This document shows positions 53,901 to 60,427 of a DNA stretch of 64,000 nt, piece by piece. Within the stretch, counting starts at the first letter, position 1. Each line of letters starts with the position of its first letter. Source of the stretch: CAYZJD01 sp964483455 (lineage in GTDB: Bacteria > Acidobacteriota > Terriglobia > Bryobacterales > Bryobacteraceae); contig CAZACK010000004.1 in the NCBI GenBank assembly GCA_964483455.1, positions 1 through 64,000 on the forward strand. Reading direction: 5' to 3'. Position numbers and translations under genes: made by a program. Below the pieces are notes generated by a model, which saw only the letters and a list, made by a program, of their open reading frames with translations, searched no databases and was not told where the DNA came from.

Positions 53901-54420
53901 GCAGGATCTTGAGCAACTCGTCGGCGCTGCGTCCCAGCACCGACAGGTTGTCGATCTGTTTCGAGGTGATGACCTGCGCCTTCTCGCCGGTGTCCACCGG
54001 AATCACCTCAACCGACGAAGCCACAACCTCCACCTGCTCGGCGGCGGTCGCGACCTTCAATTCCGTGTCCGGCAGGCTGATCCTGTCGCCGGCGTGGAAG
54101 GTGATCCCAGTCCGTTCGTATTTCTGAAAGCCCGCGGCCTCGATGGTGACGGTGTACGTCGAAGCCGGAATTCCGACGATCGAGAAGTAACCGTCGGCGT
54201 TGGACACCGTTCGGCGCAGCGCCCCGGTGCCTTCGTGTTTCAGGATGATCGTGGCGCCAGGCACCACCGCCTTCGACTGATCGGTCACGATGCCGCTCAG
54301 CGAAGCCGGAAGGCCCTGGGCGTCCAGGTCCTGGAGGTAGCCCGCAAAAAACAGGGCCACCACGAGCAACAGAATTCGGAGGTTTCCGCTGCTCAGACTT
54401 GCCGATGCACTAATCCTCAT
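50977..54420 (-). CDS. Oar-type TonB-dependent receptor with carboxypeptidase-regulatory-like domain
   Basis: Outer-membrane receptor of 1147 residues. The signal region is LRILLLVVALFFAGYLQDLDAQG. A CarboxypepD_reg-like domain covers about 38-120 (ASLSGIVTDQSKAVVPGATI, SNADGYFSIVGIPASTYTV). The plug covers about 130-260 (VEVIPVDTGEKAQVITSKQID, NYNVAGTRNTQIANISDGAN). The barrel runs to the C-terminal aromatic MQFAIKYYF. The ligand is unknown; this class probably takes up oligosaccharides or peptides, and genomes of the group carry dozens. A clear AGGAG lies 9 nt before the ATG, with a good promoter upstream and a strong terminator downstream, so it is monocistronic. Confidence 0.93.
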   Translation of the reverse strand: MRISASASLSSGNLRILLLVVALFFAGYLQDLDAQGLPASLSGIVTDQSKAVVPGATIILKHEGTGALRRTVSNADGYFSIVGIPASTYTVTIEAAGFQKYERTGITFHAGDRISLPDTELKVATAAEQVEVVASSVEVIPVDTGEKAQVITSKQIDNLSVLGRSADELLKILPGVVYNDPDTPAGFTVQFNRGIGNYNVAGTRNTQIANISDGANVIDPGCNCGSAVTPNVDMLQEVKVQTSNFAAENSLGPVVFSAVSKSGTSEFHGEAYLYARHHSMNSRDWRNNFFDTKKPTDSFYFPGFNIGGPLTKGRDKLFFFAGVEIQRQNHDLGVRPATVPTQAMRAGDFSDTAYLGSLNGYDANSMPKNDEEGNNNWSGVPITAQMLQGGKINPAFINKGGSILLNLLPLPNQDPTKSAGYNYTSNIINPEHRHQQLARVDYNISDNTKLYTRFNHEYQSSPYPFTLWWYNSNDVPWPGDLHGGYNTWSSSTSLVNVLDPSTTNEVVFAYTYWSMNHKIRQMDKVSRSSLGYPYRGIFKNTTDVIPNFTDWGGGVADFIQPGGLDDPTIIGNKPLISIRDNFSKVIGTHTMKFGGFYEFVGNDEPTTANDHGEFQFTNWGGNSTGNAYADMLLGLVGAYDEATKNVTGYFRKHEFSGYAQDSWKVSRKLTLEYGARFMHQGWMYEKNGYMFGFDARRYDPNSQITDYTGLVSPHLGWDGPRSIWKTPALLVSPRFGFAWDVTGRGNTVIRGGGGVFKYADRNGDVFGTIGNPPLRRTTDVCCGLLIQDLETREPGIAKSNLTVLQPNEDKVPTTYSWSFTLSQRLPTSTVFEASYVANSSSHQMVCTNCGADLNAVPEGAMLKAPPGSDPNSFRPFQNYGSIGVRSHGLSQNYHSLQVTANRQTGRVNYSAAYTFSKAMGIGGDSFGTPSDPFDRKGRSYGILPYDRTHGLSVAYNILLPGSFRNPAAKAALNGWQVSGISQWQSGGPLGYTGQSQFRFSGTLADGLDWSDQRITGTNATPARPWLICDPRDGLADGQYANAACFVAPLVGANGTYRMPYMKTPAFQNHDLSVFKNWEFTEHQKLQFRFSMYNFPNHPLPFFNGGADPGLALDFENGVPSQETLEKFGRPTLKRGRRLMQFAIKYYF

Positions 54421-54551
54421 GCATCAAATCTCCTTTGTTGTCTTTCCCCTTTAATTCGGGCCACGCTGCGTGTCGGCGGCATGGCAACCCCTAAAATGCC
54501 AAAAAGACCTTGAATCCTGGGTGCTCCCTACCCTGACTTGAGTTCCCCACT

Positions 54552-54580
54552 AATCTAGCAGATGGATGCTAGTGTGTCAA
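54552..54580 (-). promoter_or_regulatory. Promoter of the TonB-receptor gene with internal inverted repeat
   Basis: On the minus strand: TTGACA (54575-54580), a 17-bp spacer, then TAGATT (54552-54557). Inside the spacer and running into the -10 is a perfect inverted repeat CTAGCA (54567-54572) and TGCTAG (54555-54560), a likely repressor site. The leader is about 125 nt. Confidence 0.7.
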
Positions 54581-54685
54581 TACTGTTTTGCCGTAGTTGG
54601 CGAGAAAAAGTGCGGTCTTACCGAAAATAGGAACCCACCTTGAAGTGGTGCATTTTGCTCCCTTCCTGATCTGCCGGATACGGGG

Positions 54686-54691
54686 TAGAAT
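54686..54691 (+). promoter_or_regulatory. Putative -10 box of the metallophosphoesterase pair
   Basis: TAGAAT on the plus strand, 14 nt before the ATG at 54706; no clear -35. Confidence 0.35.
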
Positions 54692-54705
54692 CATCTATTG
54701 AAAGC

Positions 54706-55860
54706 ATGTTCCGCTGGGCACTCTATCTTCCGACAGGCATCCTCCTGTTGCTCCTTCTGCTGATCCACCTGAGGATGGCCCGCTGGGCGCTCGCGAGTCC
54801 GGGCGTGCAGCAACGTCCGGATCGCCGGATCTGGGTGGTGTGGGCCGCTGTGGGCCTCGGCGCGCTTCTGGTCGCCGGCTTCGCGGTGGGCGTACCCCGT
54901 GTCATCCAGGCTCTGCCTCCTGGCCCGTGGCTCGCGTGGCTGCGGGCGACGGCCTTGATGTGGGCGCTGGTGTCGTTGGGCCTGTTCTTCGGAGGCGTGG
55001 TATGGAGGCGCATCCCCAACTTCGACCCCCGCCGGCGCCAGATCTTGCAGGCTACGGGAGGCGCCTTGGCGGCCGCTCCGTTCGTTGCGGCCGGTTTCGG
55101 GGTGCTGATCCAGCGAACCGACCTGAGGGTCCGCCAGGTCGATCTCCAGTTGCCAGGGCTGCCCGAGGATCTGGAGGACCTCCGGCTCGTTCTGCTCAGC
55201 GACATCCATTTGAGCCCGTTCCTGACCGAAAAGGAGTTGGCCCGTGCCGTCGCCATGGCCAACGAGACCAAGCCGCATATCGCACTGGTTACGGGCGACC
55301 TGATCACCGGCCGCAGCGACCCGTTGGACGCATGCCTTCAACACCTCTCACGCCTGCGCGCCGACGCCGGCATCCTGGGCTGTCTCGGCAACCATGAGAT
55401 CTACGCGCGGGCCGAGGGGCAAGCCACCGAGGGAGGCGCCCGCCTCGGCATTCGTTTCCTCCGGGGCGAAGCCCGCCCGCTGCGATTCGGCGGTGCGCTC
55501 CTCAATATCGCCGGCGTCGATTATCAGCGTTACCGCGGCCCCTACCTGCGCGGGGCCGAACAGCTTCAGCGCGAAGGCGCCTTGAACCTCCTCCTCAGCC
55601 ACAACCCGGACGTGTTCCCGGTCGCCGCCCGCCAAGGATGGGACCTCACGCTGTCCGGCCATACTCACGGCGGGCAGGTGAACGTCGAAATCCTCAACCA
55701 GTCGGTGAATTTCGCCAGGTTTTACACGCCGTACGTATACGGCGTGTATCGGGAGGCGAGCTCCGCCATCTACGTCACCAGGGGCATCGGTACCGTGGGG
55801 ATTCCGGCGCGGATCGGCGCCCCTCCCGAAGTGGCCCTGATCCGCCTATGCGCTACCTGA
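54706..55860 (+). CDS. Membrane metallophosphoesterase (YkuE-like)
   Basis: A 384-residue calcineurin-like phosphoesterase with about four N-terminal membrane helices (residues 3-22, 45-70, 78-100, 112-135) and a soluble catalytic domain from about 150. Metal motifs in order: LLSDIHLSPF (DxH), VTGDLITG (GD), LGNHEIYA (GNHE), LLSHNPDVF (H) and LSGHTHGGQVN (GHxH). The order matches YkuE, which may act on lipids or nucleotides at the membrane. The next phosphoesterase gene overlaps its end by 13 bp. Confidence 0.88.
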   Translation: MFRWALYLPTGILLLLLLLIHLRMARWALASPGVQQRPDRRIWVVWAAVGLGALLVAGFAVGVPRVIQALPPGPWLAWLRATALMWALVSLGLFFGGVVWRRIPNFDPRRRQILQATGGALAAAPFVAAGFGVLIQRTDLRVRQVDLQLPGLPEDLEDLRLVLLSDIHLSPFLTEKELARAVAMANETKPHIALVTGDLITGRSDPLDACLQHLSRLRADAGILGCLGNHEIYARAEGQATEGGARLGIRFLRGEARPLRFGGALLNIAGVDYQRYRGPYLRGAEQLQREGALNLLLSHNPDVFPVAARQGWDLTLSGHTHGGQVNVEILNQSVNFARFYTPYVYGVYREASSAIYVTRGIGTVGIPARIGAPPEVALIRLCAT

Positions 55861-56588
55861 TTCTCAGCGACATCCACGCCAATTGGGAGGCGCTCGAAGC
55901 GGTTCTGGCCGATGCATGGGGAGCCTACGACACGATCCTCTGCTGCGGCGATCTGGTCGGCTACTGCGCCGACCCCAACCGGGTGATCGAATGGAGCCGG
56001 GAGAAGGTCGCCGTCGTCGTGCGGGGAAACCACGATAAGGCGTGCGCCGGCTTGGAGGACCTGGAGTGGTTCAATCCGGTGGCGCGGTCGGCAGCGCAAT
56101 GGACCCAAGGCGTGCTGAGCCCGGCCAACCTCGAATACCTTCGCAACCTGCCGAAAGGCCCGATCGACGTCGACGGCTTCCAGATCCTGCACGGCTCGCC
56201 GGTGGATGAAGACGAATACCTGGTCAGCACGGGCGACGTGCGCCAGATCACGGGCTACCTGGAGCGGCCGCTCTCTTTCTTCGGCCATACACACCTTCAG
56301 GGCGGATTTCTCTGGCAGCGGGGCGGCGTGCGGCGAATCGGCAAGATACCTCGCGACGCCGACCGCCAGCTCATCGACCTTCCGGACGATGCTGTTTGCC
56401 TGGCCAATCCCGGCGCCGTCGGCCAGCCGCGCGACGGCGACCCCCGGGCCGCTTACCTTCTGTATTCGCCGGAAGAAAGGGTGCTTCAATACCGCCGCGT
56501 TGCCTACGACGTGGCAACGGCCCAAGAGAAAATTCTGAGGACCTCGCTGGACCACGCCCTGGCCAGCCGGCTGGCGTCCGGAGTGTAG
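55848..56588 (+). CDS. Cytosolic metallophosphoesterase (YfcE/Ap4A-type)
   Basis: A 246-residue calcineurin-like phosphoesterase. Motifs: LILSDIHANWEALEAVL (DxH), LCCGDLVGYCADPNRVI (GD), VRGNHDKACAG (GNHD), ILHGSP and FFGHTHLQGGF (GHxH), then LANPGAVGQPRDGDPRAAY. The last phrase is typical of the YfcE/MJ0936-like group, which hydrolyses phosphodiesters or dinucleoside polyphosphates. The ATG at 55848 lies inside the end of the preceding phosphoesterase gene. Confidence 0.87.
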   Translation: MRYLILSDIHANWEALEAVLADAWGAYDTILCCGDLVGYCADPNRVIEWSREKVAVVVRGNHDKACAGLEDLEWFNPVARSAAQWTQGVLSPANLEYLRNLPKGPIDVDGFQILHGSPVDEDEYLVSTGDVRQITGYLERPLSFFGHTHLQGGFLWQRGGVRRIGKIPRDADRQLIDLPDDAVCLANPGAVGQPRDGDPRAAYLLYSPEERVLQYRRVAYDVATAQEKILRTSLDHALASRLASGV

Positions 56589-57068
56589 CAGGAGGGGAAC
56601 TGACGCCTTGTTCGCCTGTCCGAGTCCAACGAGATGTCAGTTCCCTGATTCGACTCCTCTTCGCTTGTCCGCCACAACGTCCAGCTTTGGCAGCCCGGCC
56701 CCCAGTCGGAAGCCCTGTGGAAACGGGAGTGGCAGGCAGACCTCCGGGACAGGGCCGCATAGAGAGTCTCCTTCCAGTTCCCGCAGTTCTCTGTCCACGA
56801 CGGCCCGCTCGATGGCCCAGCCCAGCTTCGGCGAGCCTTCTTGGATGCGGCGGCGTTGAATCATCTCGAGGATCGCAAATCCCCGTTCAAGTCGTTCTCG
56901 GATTGCCAGTCGTTTGCCCATACTGTGATCCCCATGTTGTCCGCGAACCGGTTTCAGGCCAATAGGCAGAGCGGTTCATTCTCCCAACAGGACCGTACTG
57001 GAACCTTCCCGCAGTCCCGTAAACCGGAATCGGTGGCCACCGTCAATCGGATGTGAGGAGAGTACCAG
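56589..57068. other. 480-bp region with an inverted repeat and a doubtful small frame
   Basis: Contains the perfect inverted repeat GGGAACTGAC (56595-56604) and GTCAGTTCCC (56636-56645). A minus-strand frame (56637-56921, 94 codons) begins MGKRLAIRERLERGF and has helical, charged residues to about position 52. After that the composition becomes proline/glycine-rich. It could be a decayed small gene. No family could be named and no Shine-Dalgarno is clear. Confidence 0.4.
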
Positions 57069-57635
57069 ATGAGAATACACCGAGTACTGATGATTCTGCC
57101 CGCGGCGTTGCTGCTAGCCCAAGGACCGCCCGAGCCGATGGACCCGCCGGGCCCCCCCAGAACCGACGAGCTGAAGCAGGCGCTTGATCTCAAGGACGAC
57201 CAGGTGCAGAAGTTGCTGGATCTGCGCCGGCAGGAACGCGACTCGTTGCGGCCGGTTTTCCAGCAGATCGGCGAGAAGCGCAGGGCGCTTCACGACGCCC
57301 TCGAGTCCGGCAGTTCGGACGCAGCCTCTCTCGGAAACCTGATGCTAGAGATGAAGAGCCTGCACAACCAGATCAAGGCGGCCAACGACACCTACAGGCA
57401 GCAGGCGCTGGCCATCCTGACACCCGAGCAACAGGCGAAATTGAAGCCGCTCGAGGACGCCGCCAAGCTTGCGCCGGCGCTGCATCAGGGGGTCGCACTC
57501 AACTTGCTCGCACCACCGGCTGGTCCGCGGGGGTTCGGGCTATTCGGCCCCATTGGCCCGAGGATGGGCGCGGGCCGGGGACCGGGCATAGGCCCTGCGA
57601 TGGGCATGGGGCGACGCTACGGTCGCCGCCTCTGA
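57069..57635 (+). CDS. Spy/CpxP-like periplasmic protein
   Basis: A 188-residue exported protein (signal MRIHRVLMILPAALLLAQ). The central helical part has ALDLKDDQVQKLLDLRRQERDSL and ends with an LTPEQQAKLKPLED motif, the LTxxQ pattern of the Spy/CpxP/zinc-resistance-associated group, which are chaperone-like stress proteins. The C-terminal 45 residues are Gly/Pro/Met-rich (GLFGPIGPRMGAGRGPG) and may bind metal. GGAG precedes the ATG. No two-component partner is adjacent. Confidence 0.78.
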   Translation: MRIHRVLMILPAALLLAQGPPEPMDPPGPPRTDELKQALDLKDDQVQKLLDLRRQERDSLRPVFQQIGEKRRALHDALESGSSDAASLGNLMLEMKSLHNQIKAANDTYRQQALAILTPEQQAKLKPLEDAAKLAPALHQGVALNLLAPPAGPRGFGLFGPIGPRMGAGRGPGIGPAMGMGRRYGRRL

Positions 57636-57660
57636 CAGCGAGGCCGGCCCAATTTGCCGC

Positions 57661-57676
57661 GCCGTTCTTCAACGGC
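57661..57676 (+). terminator. Small hairpin after the Spy-like gene
   Basis: GCCGTT-CTTC-AACGGC, a perfect 6-bp stem 25 bp after the stop, without a T-run. It may protect the 3' end or act with Rho. Confidence 0.3.
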
Positions 57677-57697
57677 CTCCCATCATCCCTCCCATCC

Positions 57698-57775
57698 ACA
57701 AAAAGAAGAAGCCCCGGGTCTGGGCACCCGGGGCCTCACTCAGAGGGGCTAGCGACGAGCTGGGTCTCGCCGCTG
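57698..57775 (-). ncRNA. Possible small RNA or extended terminator downstream of adk
   Basis: Read on the minus strand, three stems follow each other. First AGCGGCGAG-ACCCAG-CTCGTCGCT (57774-57751, 9 bp with one G-U), then CCTC-TGAGT-GAGG, then the perfect 9-bp GCCCCGGGT-GCCCAG-ACCCGGGGC (57734-57711) followed by TTCTTCTTTTT. The last stem is an intrinsic terminator. Upstream is an 8-bp inverted repeat (57784-57803), with a TTGACA further on. It may be the 3' end of the adk transcript (adk stops 190 bp upstream) or an independent small RNA. Confidence 0.45.
57711..57734 (-). terminator. Intrinsic terminator on the minus strand (adk side)
   Basis: A perfect 9-bp GC-rich hairpin with a 6-nt loop; on the minus strand it is followed by TTCTTCTTTTTGT. 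On the plus strand no T-run follows. Confidence 0.75.
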
Positions 57776-57963
57776 GGGATGCTATAAGTCGATGACGACT
57801 TATTGTGCTTGTCAAGTTGCATTTTTCCTGCCAAACGCCGCGCGCCAAATGCCTTACACTTGCGGCATGTGGAGCCAAACCCTCGTTGAGCTGGGTGCGC
57901 AATTTGCCAACTGGTGTGGGAGCTATCCCCCAGAGCCGCGGCGCCGTCCTCCTCAGCCTCCCG
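57735..57963. other. Region between adk and its terminator
   Basis: Holds the first two stems described above and the inverted repeat ATAAGTCG-ATGA-CGACTTAT (57784-57803). On the plus strand a TACACT hexamer lies 6 nt before an ATG at 57867; the frame after it begins MWSQTLVELGAQFANW but soon runs antisense into adk with arginine/proline-rich residues, so it is not called as a gene. Confidence 0.4.
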
Positions 57964-58632
57964 CTAGTCGTGCGCCCCGCTCAAGGCGAGGCGAGCCTCC
58001 AGCACCTGCTCCACTGCACGGTGAATCTCGTCCACGGAAAGACCGCCGTCGATCCGGTGCAGCCTCGGCCCCGCATAGTACTCGCGTAGTGGGCCGGTGG
58101 ACTGGTGGTAGGCTTGCAGGCGCTGACGAACCACATCTTCGGTATCGTCGGGACGCCGAATCAGCTCCGTTCCGTCCAGATCACAATACCCCTCCCGCCG
58201 CGGAGGCTGGTGCCGGATGTTGTAAATCCTGGCGCAGGCCGGGCACTGTCGCCGGGCGGTGATTCTCGCCACCAGCGTATTCTCGGGCACATCCAGGTAC
58301 ACCACTTCCGGTTGGGGCAATCCGTGCTCCGCCAGGAATGTCTCCAGGAATCGGGCCTGCGCGATGGTCCTCGGATATCCGTCCAGCAGGAATCCATGCC
58401 GGCAATCCGGCTTGGTCAGCCGCGCGGCGACCATTTGGTTCACGATCTCGTCACCGATCAAGCCGCCCTTGGAGAGGATTTGGAAGGCCTGGCGTCCCAG
58501 CGTTGTTCCCGCCGCGCACTCCGCCCGGAACATTTCTCCGGTGGAGATGGACGGGATGCCCAACAGCCGGGATATGAAGGCGCCTTGGGTGCCCTTTCCA
58601 CAACCAGGAGGGCCGAAAAGGAGGATGATCAT
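57964..58632 (-). CDS. adk: Adenylate kinase
   Basis: Interconverts 2 ADP with ATP and AMP, 222 residues. Seen: P-loop LLFGPPGCGKGTQ (residues 4-16), STGEMFRAE, GFLLDGYPRTIAQA (AMP/ATP site) and LVARITARRQCPACARIYN opening the lid. The lid has CPAC and later YCDLDG, giving a Cys-Cys-Cys-Asp zinc site as in Gram-positive and many thermophile enzymes. The start is ATG at 58632. It stands alone, divergent from the CoA-binding protein gene. Confidence 0.94.
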   Translation of the reverse strand: MIILLFGPPGCGKGTQGAFISRLLGIPSISTGEMFRAECAAGTTLGRQAFQILSKGGLIGDEIVNQMVAARLTKPDCRHGFLLDGYPRTIAQARFLETFLAEHGLPQPEVVYLDVPENTLVARITARRQCPACARIYNIRHQPPRREGYCDLDGTELIRRPDDTEDVVRQRLQAYHQSTGPLREYYAGPRLHRIDGGLSVDEIHRAVEQVLEARLALSGAHD

Positions 58633-58789
58633 TTGTTTTCCCTGGCAGAATAGTGATTACTATGGTAAGAAGCTCTCAAACTCTGAAGATTTCCCTCTCA
58701 AGTTTAGCAGTTGCGGGAGGGGCCGGGGGTTGGCATTCGTCATGCAGCCCCTTCTGACGACTGCATCGGACGGCTAGGAGAAATGCCGG

Positions 58790-59254
58790 ATGACCACTCT
58801 CGAACTCATTAATGACTTCCTCGGCCGGCAGCGCATCGCGTTCGTCGGTGCTTCGCGAAATCCGCGCGGCTTCTCTCGCGCTCTGTTTCGCGAGTTCGCG
58901 CGCCGCGGCTACGATGTGGTTCCTGTTCACCCGAACGCGTCCGAGATCGAAGGCCGCCGGGCATTCCAACGCGTGCAGCAGATCGACCCGCCCGTCGAGG
59001 GCGTCCTGGTGATGACGTCCGCCCCGGCGGCGTGCCAGGTCGTTCGCGATTGCGCCGAGGCGTCGGTCCCGCGGGTGTGGCTCTATCGCGCCGCGGGCGC
59101 CGGCGCCATGAGCTGCGAGGCCGTCAAGTTCTGTGAACGCAAGGGCATTCGGGTCGTCCCCGGATACTGCCCCTTCATGTTCTGGAGCGACTCCGGTTTC
59201 ATCCACAAGCTCCATGGGCTCTTTTCCAGGCTGTCCGGGCGCTACCCGCGCTGA
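58790..59254 (+). CDS. CoA-binding protein (YccU-like Rossmann domain)
   Basis: A 154-residue single-domain protein of the CoA_binding_2 family. Seen: RIAFVGASRNPRGFSRALFRE at the N-terminus, YDVVPVHPNASEIEGRRAF, and later VWLYRAAGAGAMSCEAVKFCE and GIRVVPGYCPFMFW. The fold is that of the succinyl-CoA synthetase nucleotide domain; the biological role is unknown. GGAGAAATGCC lies before the ATG as a Shine-Dalgarno. It is divergent from adk. Confidence 0.88.
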   Translation: MTTLELINDFLGRQRIAFVGASRNPRGFSRALFREFARRGYDVVPVHPNASEIEGRRAFQRVQQIDPPVEGVLVMTSAPAACQVVRDCAEASVPRVWLYRAAGAGAMSCEAVKFCERKGIRVVPGYCPFMFWSDSGFIHKLHGLFSRLSGRYPR

Positions 59255-59537
59255 TGCCGGCTTGCCGTTGGATCAGCCGAAGCACGCCCGGCCCAACCGG
59301 GAGAGCCAGCGCAGCAGCCGTCGCTTCTAATTGATTTATATGATTGGATTTACAGACCCGCTTCGCTTATATTCGTGTGTGGGTGTCTCGCACAGCAGCA
59401 AATCTTTCTTGGCTGACCTCGAGGAATACGAGTGTTCCCCCCGCGCACGGCGCCGCCTGGACCCGTCCCAAACGGGGAACGGAGGCGGCCACAGCGACTT
59501 GCCTGTCGGCCACCCGAACTGCGAGGATAGAAACCGA

Positions 59538-60053
59538 ATGACCGTGGAAGACGTACTCAGCGAATTGTCCGGTGCGACGATGATCGAAAAGAAGGCGATC
59601 AAGGCGCCGGAGGTGTTGAACGAGGCCTACGACTACCCGCGACCCAGCTCTTTTTCCAGGGGACTGCGGGTGGACCTCGGCAATATTGTGATCCTGTTCA
59701 TATCGGGGACGGCCAGCGTCGACGAGTTTGGGGAAAGCGTCCACATCGGCGATTTTCGCGCACAGTGCCGACGCACCTACCACAACATCACCGGCCTGCT
59801 GACGAGCGAAGGCGCCACCTGGAAGGACGTCGTCCGCACCACCTGCTACTTGCGAGACATCGACCGGGACTACAAGGAGTTCAACGAGGAACGGACGGCT
59901 TTCTTCAAGGCGCAGGGGCTCGATCCGCTCCCGGCCTCCACCGGCATCCAGGCGAAGCTGTGCCGCCCGGAGCTGCTGGTGGAGATCGAGGCCATCGCCA
60001 TGTTCCGGAAGCCCGAGGGGCGAGCCTCAGACAACGGCTCAGGCCGGACCTAA
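59538..60053 (+). CDS. RidA/YjgF-family protein
   Basis: A 171-residue member of the RidA superfamily, whose core members deaminate reactive enamines. Seen: VILFISGTASVDEFGESVHIGDF, QCRRTYHNITGLLTSEGATWKDVV (the core helix), TTCYLRDIDRDYKEFNEERTAFF and PASTGIQAKLCRPELLVEIEAIAMF. The conserved arginine of active RidA (RxxxxVE near the end) is replaced in part: CRPELLVEIEA keeps an Arg before PELLVE. The ATG at 59538 or the ATG at 59580 could be the start; the frame is open upstream to 59331 but with no homology. Confidence 0.82.
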   Translation: MTVEDVLSELSGATMIEKKAIKAPEVLNEAYDYPRPSSFSRGLRVDLGNIVILFISGTASVDEFGESVHIGDFRAQCRRTYHNITGLLTSEGATWKDVVRTTCYLRDIDRDYKEFNEERTAFFKAQGLDPLPASTGIQAKLCRPELLVEIEAIAMFRKPEGRASDNGSGRT

Positions 60054-60427
60054 TCTCGCCGGCGAAGCAGCCCTATTGGCCACCACTCTGTTCGCACGTC
60101 CGCTCTATCTACCGGGACGGAGTCATGGAACTACCAGCGGTTCTTCCCGTCTACAGAATCCTCGGGCAACCCCGTGGCTCTCACCGCGCTCGGCGTGGAA
60201 GGGAGCTGGCGCGTTTGCAGTCTCTGCCAGTGACCGCGGCGCACCGTTGATGGCGGCCCGCGTTCGGCGACTTCCGGGTGAAGGACCGCGTTTCTTTAGA
60301 AAGCCGGCTAAGGTATCTCCCGCGGAGCAAGTCTCTGCGCGCGGGCGCGCGGCGATTCGACGGATGGGCTTCTGGTCAATATCGGGATGCGCGAATCGGC
60401 CCTTTTGGACGTTCGCCGGTTCGTGGG
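60054..60427. other. 374-bp convergent intergenic region, no gene seen
   Basis: Between the RidA-like gene (plus) and the GH29 gene (minus). Frames on the plus strand contain fragments such as WNYQRFFPSTESSGN and LLVNIG that look like pieces of glycan-active enzymes. They are too short to assign. No terminator hairpin with a T-run was found. Confidence 0.4.

Noticed and set aside
48702..54420. VWFA gene and TonB receptor as one operon
   Set aside because: A perfect 9-bp hairpin with seven T residues (50911-50940) separates them.
51439..54513. Very long open frame antisense to the TonB-receptor gene (over 1000 codons)
   Set aside because: Arg/His/Val-rich translation with no family motif; it mirrors the codon bias of a high-GC gene that has all receptor motifs on the other strand.
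57867..58262. Plus-strand gene starting MWSQTLVELG with a -10 box 6 nt upstream
   Set aside because: After about 25 codons it runs antisense into adk and becomes Arg/Pro-rich, so only the start looks gene-like.
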